This document shows positions 63,507 through 64,000 of a DNA stretch of 64,000 nucleotides, one piece after another. The notes under the pieces were generated by a model that worked only from the letters and a program-made list of their open reading frames with translations, was not told the DNA's origin and did not search any database. The translations under genes and the position numbers were made by a program. Position 1 is the first letter of the stretch; every line of letters starts with the position of its first letter. This stretch comes from JBLIRR01 sp049472395 (GTDB lineage: Bacteria; SZUA-182; DTGQ01; JBLIRR01): NCBI GenBank assembly GCA_049472395.1, contig JBLIRR010000027.1, positions 17,218 through 81,217 on the forward strand. Direction: 5' to 3'.

Positions 63507-64000
63507 ATGTTAGCAACATATAGGACAGACGGGGATTTATATGCAATTCCAAAATTCAATATAACGAGAACTGATATTCATGGATTTATTGAGGAATTAA
63601 AAGGGTTTCACGAACAATTTAAAGATTGCTTTTCCAGAAGTGAGCCGCGAGATAATTTCTATAACTATATGGTAGGTCAACTGAGTGTGTTGGAAAGGAA
63701 ATCCATAGAACCGATGGCGTTGAATATAGAAAATGGAAGCGTACGATCTCTGCAAAGGTATATAAGTGATGCTATATGGCATGAAGACAAGATGGTAGAG
63801 AGATATCATGAATTAGTGGCAGAAGATATGGGTGATCCGGATGGAGTGCTTATTTTTGATGAAACGGGATTTTTCAAAAAGGGCAATGACTCTATAGGAG
63901 TTGGCAAACAATATTGCGGAACTATAGGCAAAGTAGATAACTGTCAAGTGGGGGTTTTTACCGCGTATGCATCGCGTTATGGTTATGCATTGCTTGATAA
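63507..64000 (+). mobile_element. IS701-family transposase, 5' part
   Basis: The first 164 codons of a gene running off the window. The N-terminal helical region (CFSRSEPRDNFYNYMVGQLSVLERKS) and the block VLIFDETGFFKKG ... SIGVGKQYCGTIGKVDNCQVGVFTAY match IS701-type DDE transposases, with the first catalytic Asp in FDETGF. The ATG follows AAAAAGGGGGA, a strong ribosome-binding site. Whether the element is complete cannot be seen. Confidence 0.87.

Overview
The window looks like chromosomal DNA from an uncultured, free-living Gram-negative bacterium of moderately low GC content. The evidence is an outer-membrane secretin with pseudopilins, a lipobox lipoprotein, very large REJ/PKD/LamG surface proteins, many c-di-GMP-related domains and several families of short dispersed inverted repeats typical of environmental genomes. 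The sequence alone does not fix a phylum. The surface-protein types (choice-of-anchor plus GCFIATAA tail, REJ-like repeats) would fit Desulfobacterota-like or candidate-phylum bacteria, but that is inference. No rRNA, tRNA or CRISPR was recognised.

Layout, left to right. 1-2966 is the 3' end of a giant secreted repeat protein. 3070-9029 (minus) is a mostly housekeeping run: rhomboid protease, DinG-type helicase, ilvD, a lipoprotein and a TrmN6-like methyltransferase. 9030-9287 holds dispersed repeats. 9288-13930 (minus) is an orphan locus with a receiver/degenerate-GGDEF regulator, a mini MshEN protein and a divergent GspE-type ATPase with two MshEN modules. 14094-16987 (minus) is DUF362 ferredoxin-CBS-cation/proton antiporter, read from a very good promoter that may give a leaderless mRNA, back to back with a cold-shock gene at 17301. 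17565-20175 has a GAF-HD-GYP-PilZ protein and an HD phosphohydrolase. 20222-22273 is a radical SAM/B12 gene bracketed by repeats. Then come a PIN-PhoH ATPase, a secreted glutaminyl cyclase, an MBL hydrolase, a phosphopantetheinyl transferase and a divergently placed FeeM-like acyltransferase (25070-27710), carAB, an HDOD-MBL-cNMP operon (32202-34572) and mtaB.

36161-61166 is the most distinctive part. A tandem pair of large membrane proteins with DUF4350/GATase-like domains precedes a tightly packed operon in which a histidine kinase, a receiver, a GAF-HD-GYP protein and a STAS protein run with overlapping ends straight into a hybrid type II secretion/type IV pilus set: gspE, F, G, H, I, J, a DNRLRE-bearing pseudopilin, pilM, pilN, a pilO/pilP-like fusion and the secretin. 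A DUF4139/AIM24/zinc-ribbon cluster follows. The right edge holds a LamG surface-protein gene broken by one in-frame TGA, then the start of an IS701-family transposase.

Taken together, the window encodes a secretion/pilus-like machine with its own sensing and c-di-GMP-type control (two HD-GYP proteins, a PilZ domain, several MshEN modules, but no intact GGDEF cyclase), plus two large surface proteins that could be cargo. Three places deserve most attention: the signalling-secretion operon with its unusual fusions, the tandem DUF4350 pair, and the PPTase/MBL/FeeM group. Promoters, terminators and repeats were read by eye and no database search was run.
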